Shown here: positions 63,410 to 64,000 of the stretch, one piece after another
How positions within the stretch are numbered: position 1 is the stretch's first letter
How the letters are laid out: the number at the start of each line of letters is the position of its first letter
Assembly: GCA_018389105.1 (NCBI GenBank)
Contig: JACATO010000086.1
Location: 1,517,501 to 1,581,500, forward strand
DNA: 64,000 bases
DNA from: Nautilus pompilius
Taxonomy: Eukaryota > Mollusca > Cephalopoda > Nautilida > Nautilidae
Direction of reading: 5' to 3'
The notes under the pieces: generated by a model
The model's database searches: none
What the model saw: only the letters and a program-made list of their open reading frames with translations
What the model was told of the DNA's origin: nothing
Translations under genes and position numbers: made by a program

Positions 63410-63411
63410 TA

Positions 63412-63455
<44 letters not shown>
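63410..63455. repeat. (AAT)n microsatellite
   Basis: About fifteen uninterrupted AAT units. Confidence 0.97.
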
Positions 63456-63456
<1 letters not shown>

Positions 63457-63597
63457 CCAAAGATTAAGTAGTTTTTCCCCATTTTAAAATCCCAAAATTT
63501 GAAGTGTCTGACTGTAGTTTAAAATTTTTCTGGTTCTGTTAAGCTAACTAAATATTTCATCTCTGAGAGTCACTTCAAAAACAAAACATCCATGTCA

Positions 63598-63611
63598 CAC
63601 CCCCCCCCCCT
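63598..63611. repeat. Poly-C run
   Basis: Homopolymer of about 12 C after CACAC. Similar C runs occur near 23938, 26186, 37905, 48466 and 62637, always 8 or more long; such runs are error-prone in assemblies. Confidence 0.9.
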
Positions 63612-64000
63612 CACTAAAGACAGTAATGATGAGATCTGGATGTGCAGGGTTAAAGTGGTATCAGAATCACAGGTGTATTCATTCATATCAAGCTAAAACA
63701 GAAAAAAAATTGTTTAATTGCTCATTCTTATGGAATTAGTGATAATCAAATCTTCCTGTAGTAATTATTTTGGATATTTTTACCATTTAACTTTTGGAAA
63801 CCAGTGTAAAACCACATTGCTAACTGTAATTTAAATGTTTCTCTTGTGTTTTCACAATAAATTTAAAAAATATTAACTCTAGAATATTTCTATGATAATC
63901 AAATAAGATATTCCATTTAATAATTTAAAAATTCAAGCTAGTTGCTAAAATATTCTCAATAAAGAATATATTAGCCTTTTTTTTCTCTTCATATAATTTT

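Larger units (their letters stand above)
56067..64000. other. Intron 5' of exon A
   Basis: AT-rich DNA dominated by foldback element 2 (58303-62570) with a nested pogo-like MITE. An ATT-rich block at 57.54-57.60 kb has homeodomain-like TAATTAAG sites. No further 5' exon of the host gene was recognised before the window ends. Confidence 0.55.

Noticed and set aside
1-64000. Retroviral, LTR or other capsid/envelope-bearing elements
   Set aside because: Searched by eye for protease, reverse transcriptase, integrase and LTR patterns on both strands; none recognised.

Overview
The window reads as AT-rich vertebrate genomic DNA, almost entirely intron. The signs are short exons with consensus splice sites separated by introns of 2 to 18 kb, low CpG outside a few patches, and a fossil bed of Tc1/mariner/pogo DNA transposons. 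The best-preserved Tc1 copy is of a type I associate with fish, lamprey and frogs. A non-mammalian vertebrate (fish-like or amphibian) fits best; the species cannot be fixed from sequence alone. No retrovirus, LTR element, Polinton, toxin gene, CRISPR array, rRNA or tRNA gene was recognised.

One host gene runs right to left across the whole window on the minus strand. I found seven exons by eye from open frames, splice sites and phase: A 55946-56066, B 45612-45764 (alternative first exon with an ATG), C 37968-38184, D 24048-24136, E 21838-21866 (29-nt microexon), F 13061-13143 and G 2284-2499. All junction phases agree (A or B to C, then D, E, F, G). Exons D-E-F encode a stretch that aligns with the N-terminal region of MAST kinases (microtubule-associated Ser/Thr kinases): NLIRMHNTALGQSAPSLSAS, then KDISLSRKGS, then GRKSLVGANSSPTMP. 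The family call is therefore strong for D-F and inherited by phase for the others. The copy is diverged and the paralogue is unresolved (MAST4 or MAST2 are nearest by eye). The kinase and PDZ domains would lie to the left of the window, and the main first exon to the right.

The introns hold the following. A full-length, broken Tc1 element lies at 3909-5460. Older Tc1-like remnants lie near 8.6-9.65, 44.1-45.0, 48.2-49.0 and 49.4-50.2 kb. A nearly whole mariner with TA-flanked ends lies at 42610-43899. Two large foldback (long inverted repeat) elements lie at 16520-19275 and 58303-62570. A pogo/Tigger-like MITE with a 3 x 62-bp minisatellite lies at 61128-61755, nested inside the second foldback element. 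There are also a decayed SINE or LINE tail, a possible piggyBac-type MITE, several simple repeats, and blocks with the look of conserved regulatory DNA (best at 6.88-7.13 kb).

The most unusual content is the pair of foldback elements. They share a terminal motif (AGGGTCATTCCA). One carries an open exon with a CHHH...KCEDPF cysteine/histidine motif. The other carries a decayed coding body with an LCKNC motif and an ATSYEKSPCD motif. I infer that they are two parts of one eukaryotic DNA-transposon family whose name I cannot assign.
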